From an uncultured Selenomonadales bacterium (lineage in GTDB: Bacteria > Bacillota_C > Negativicutes > Selenomonadales > Selenomonadaceae), in NCBI GenBank assembly GCA_947302675.1, contig CAMYWI010000113.1, positions 1-5,628 of the forward strand: a DNA stretch of 5,628 nt, read 5' to 3'. This document shows, piece after piece, positions 5,477 to 5,628 of this stretch. Within the stretch, counting starts at the first letter, position 1. Every line of letters starts with the position of its first letter. Both the position numbers and the translations under genes were made by a program. The notes beneath the pieces are model-generated. The model ran no database searches. It saw only the letters and a list, made by a program, of their open reading frames with translations, and was not told where the DNA came from.

Positions 5477-5628
5477 TTACTTCGCAGCTTGCGCCGCCTT
5501 ACGCTCGTCGTGGATTTTTTTCATGATGCCCTTTTTGCTAAGGAGCGAGCGAACTGTATCGGTCGGCTGTGCTCCGTTTTTAATCCAGCCGATAACTTTT
5601 TCCTCGTCGACATTGACAATGGCGGGGT
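5477..5628 (-). CDS. rpsP: 30S ribosomal protein S16, C-terminal part (cut by window edge)
   Basis: Only the last 49 codons and the stop are in the window; the start lies beyond 5628. The translation runs from [10 protein letters not shown] through [15 protein letters not shown] to [10 protein letters not shown] and a lysine/alanine-rich tail. The G-A-Q-P-T-D-T-V motif and the following S-K-x-G-I-M are signatures of S16, which binds 16S rRNA early in assembly of the 30S body. The reading frame is intact up to the TAA at 5477-5479. It leads the operon here, as in other Bacillota, with khpA following after 31 bases. Confidence 0.96.
   Translation of the reverse strand, partial: PAIVNVDEEKVIGWIKNGAQPTDTVRSLLSKKGIMKKIHDERKAAQAAK

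Overview
The window reads as ordinary chromosomal DNA of a Bacillota bacterium with roughly balanced base composition. The gene order rpsP-khpA-ylqD-rimM-trmD and the presence of a YlqD-family protein are Bacillota hallmarks. The style of HtpG and of the small coiled-coil membrane protein makes a Negativicutes/Selenomonadales-type organism my best guess, but that is inference and cannot be proven from this sequence alone.

Left part (plus strand, 1-2395): a possible extended -10 promoter element, then a 121-residue coiled-coil protein with a C-terminal membrane anchor. It is followed after 21 bases by htpG (bacterial Hsp90), complete, with all the expected GHKL ATPase motifs. A strong hairpin with a T-run ends this two-gene unit and can probably act on both strands.

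Right part (minus strand, 5628 down to 2410): the 3' end of rpsP (ribosomal protein S16), khpA (KH-domain RNA-binding protein), a 254-base spacer, then ylqD, rimM, trmD and an uncharacterised single-pass membrane protein. From ylqD onward the genes overlap one another (29, 11 and 3 bases), which points to one transcript with coupled translation. The cluster supports ribosome production and decoding: S16 and RimM act in 30S assembly, KhpA binds RNA, and TrmD makes m1G37 in tRNA to prevent frameshifting. In many Bacillota rplS (L19) follows trmD. Here the membrane protein gene takes that place and the operon then runs into the convergent htpG terminator.

The least ordinary piece is the khpA-ylqD spacer. 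It holds a terminator-like hairpin just after khpA and then a compact array of stem-loops (5011-5120). One is a perfect 14-bp inverted repeat, and two carry GGA in their apical loops when read on the plus strand. This looks like a dispersed palindromic repeat element or a structured RNA placed inside an otherwise conserved operon. I see no mobile element, CRISPR array, tRNA or rRNA, and no clear sign of a new multi-gene system.
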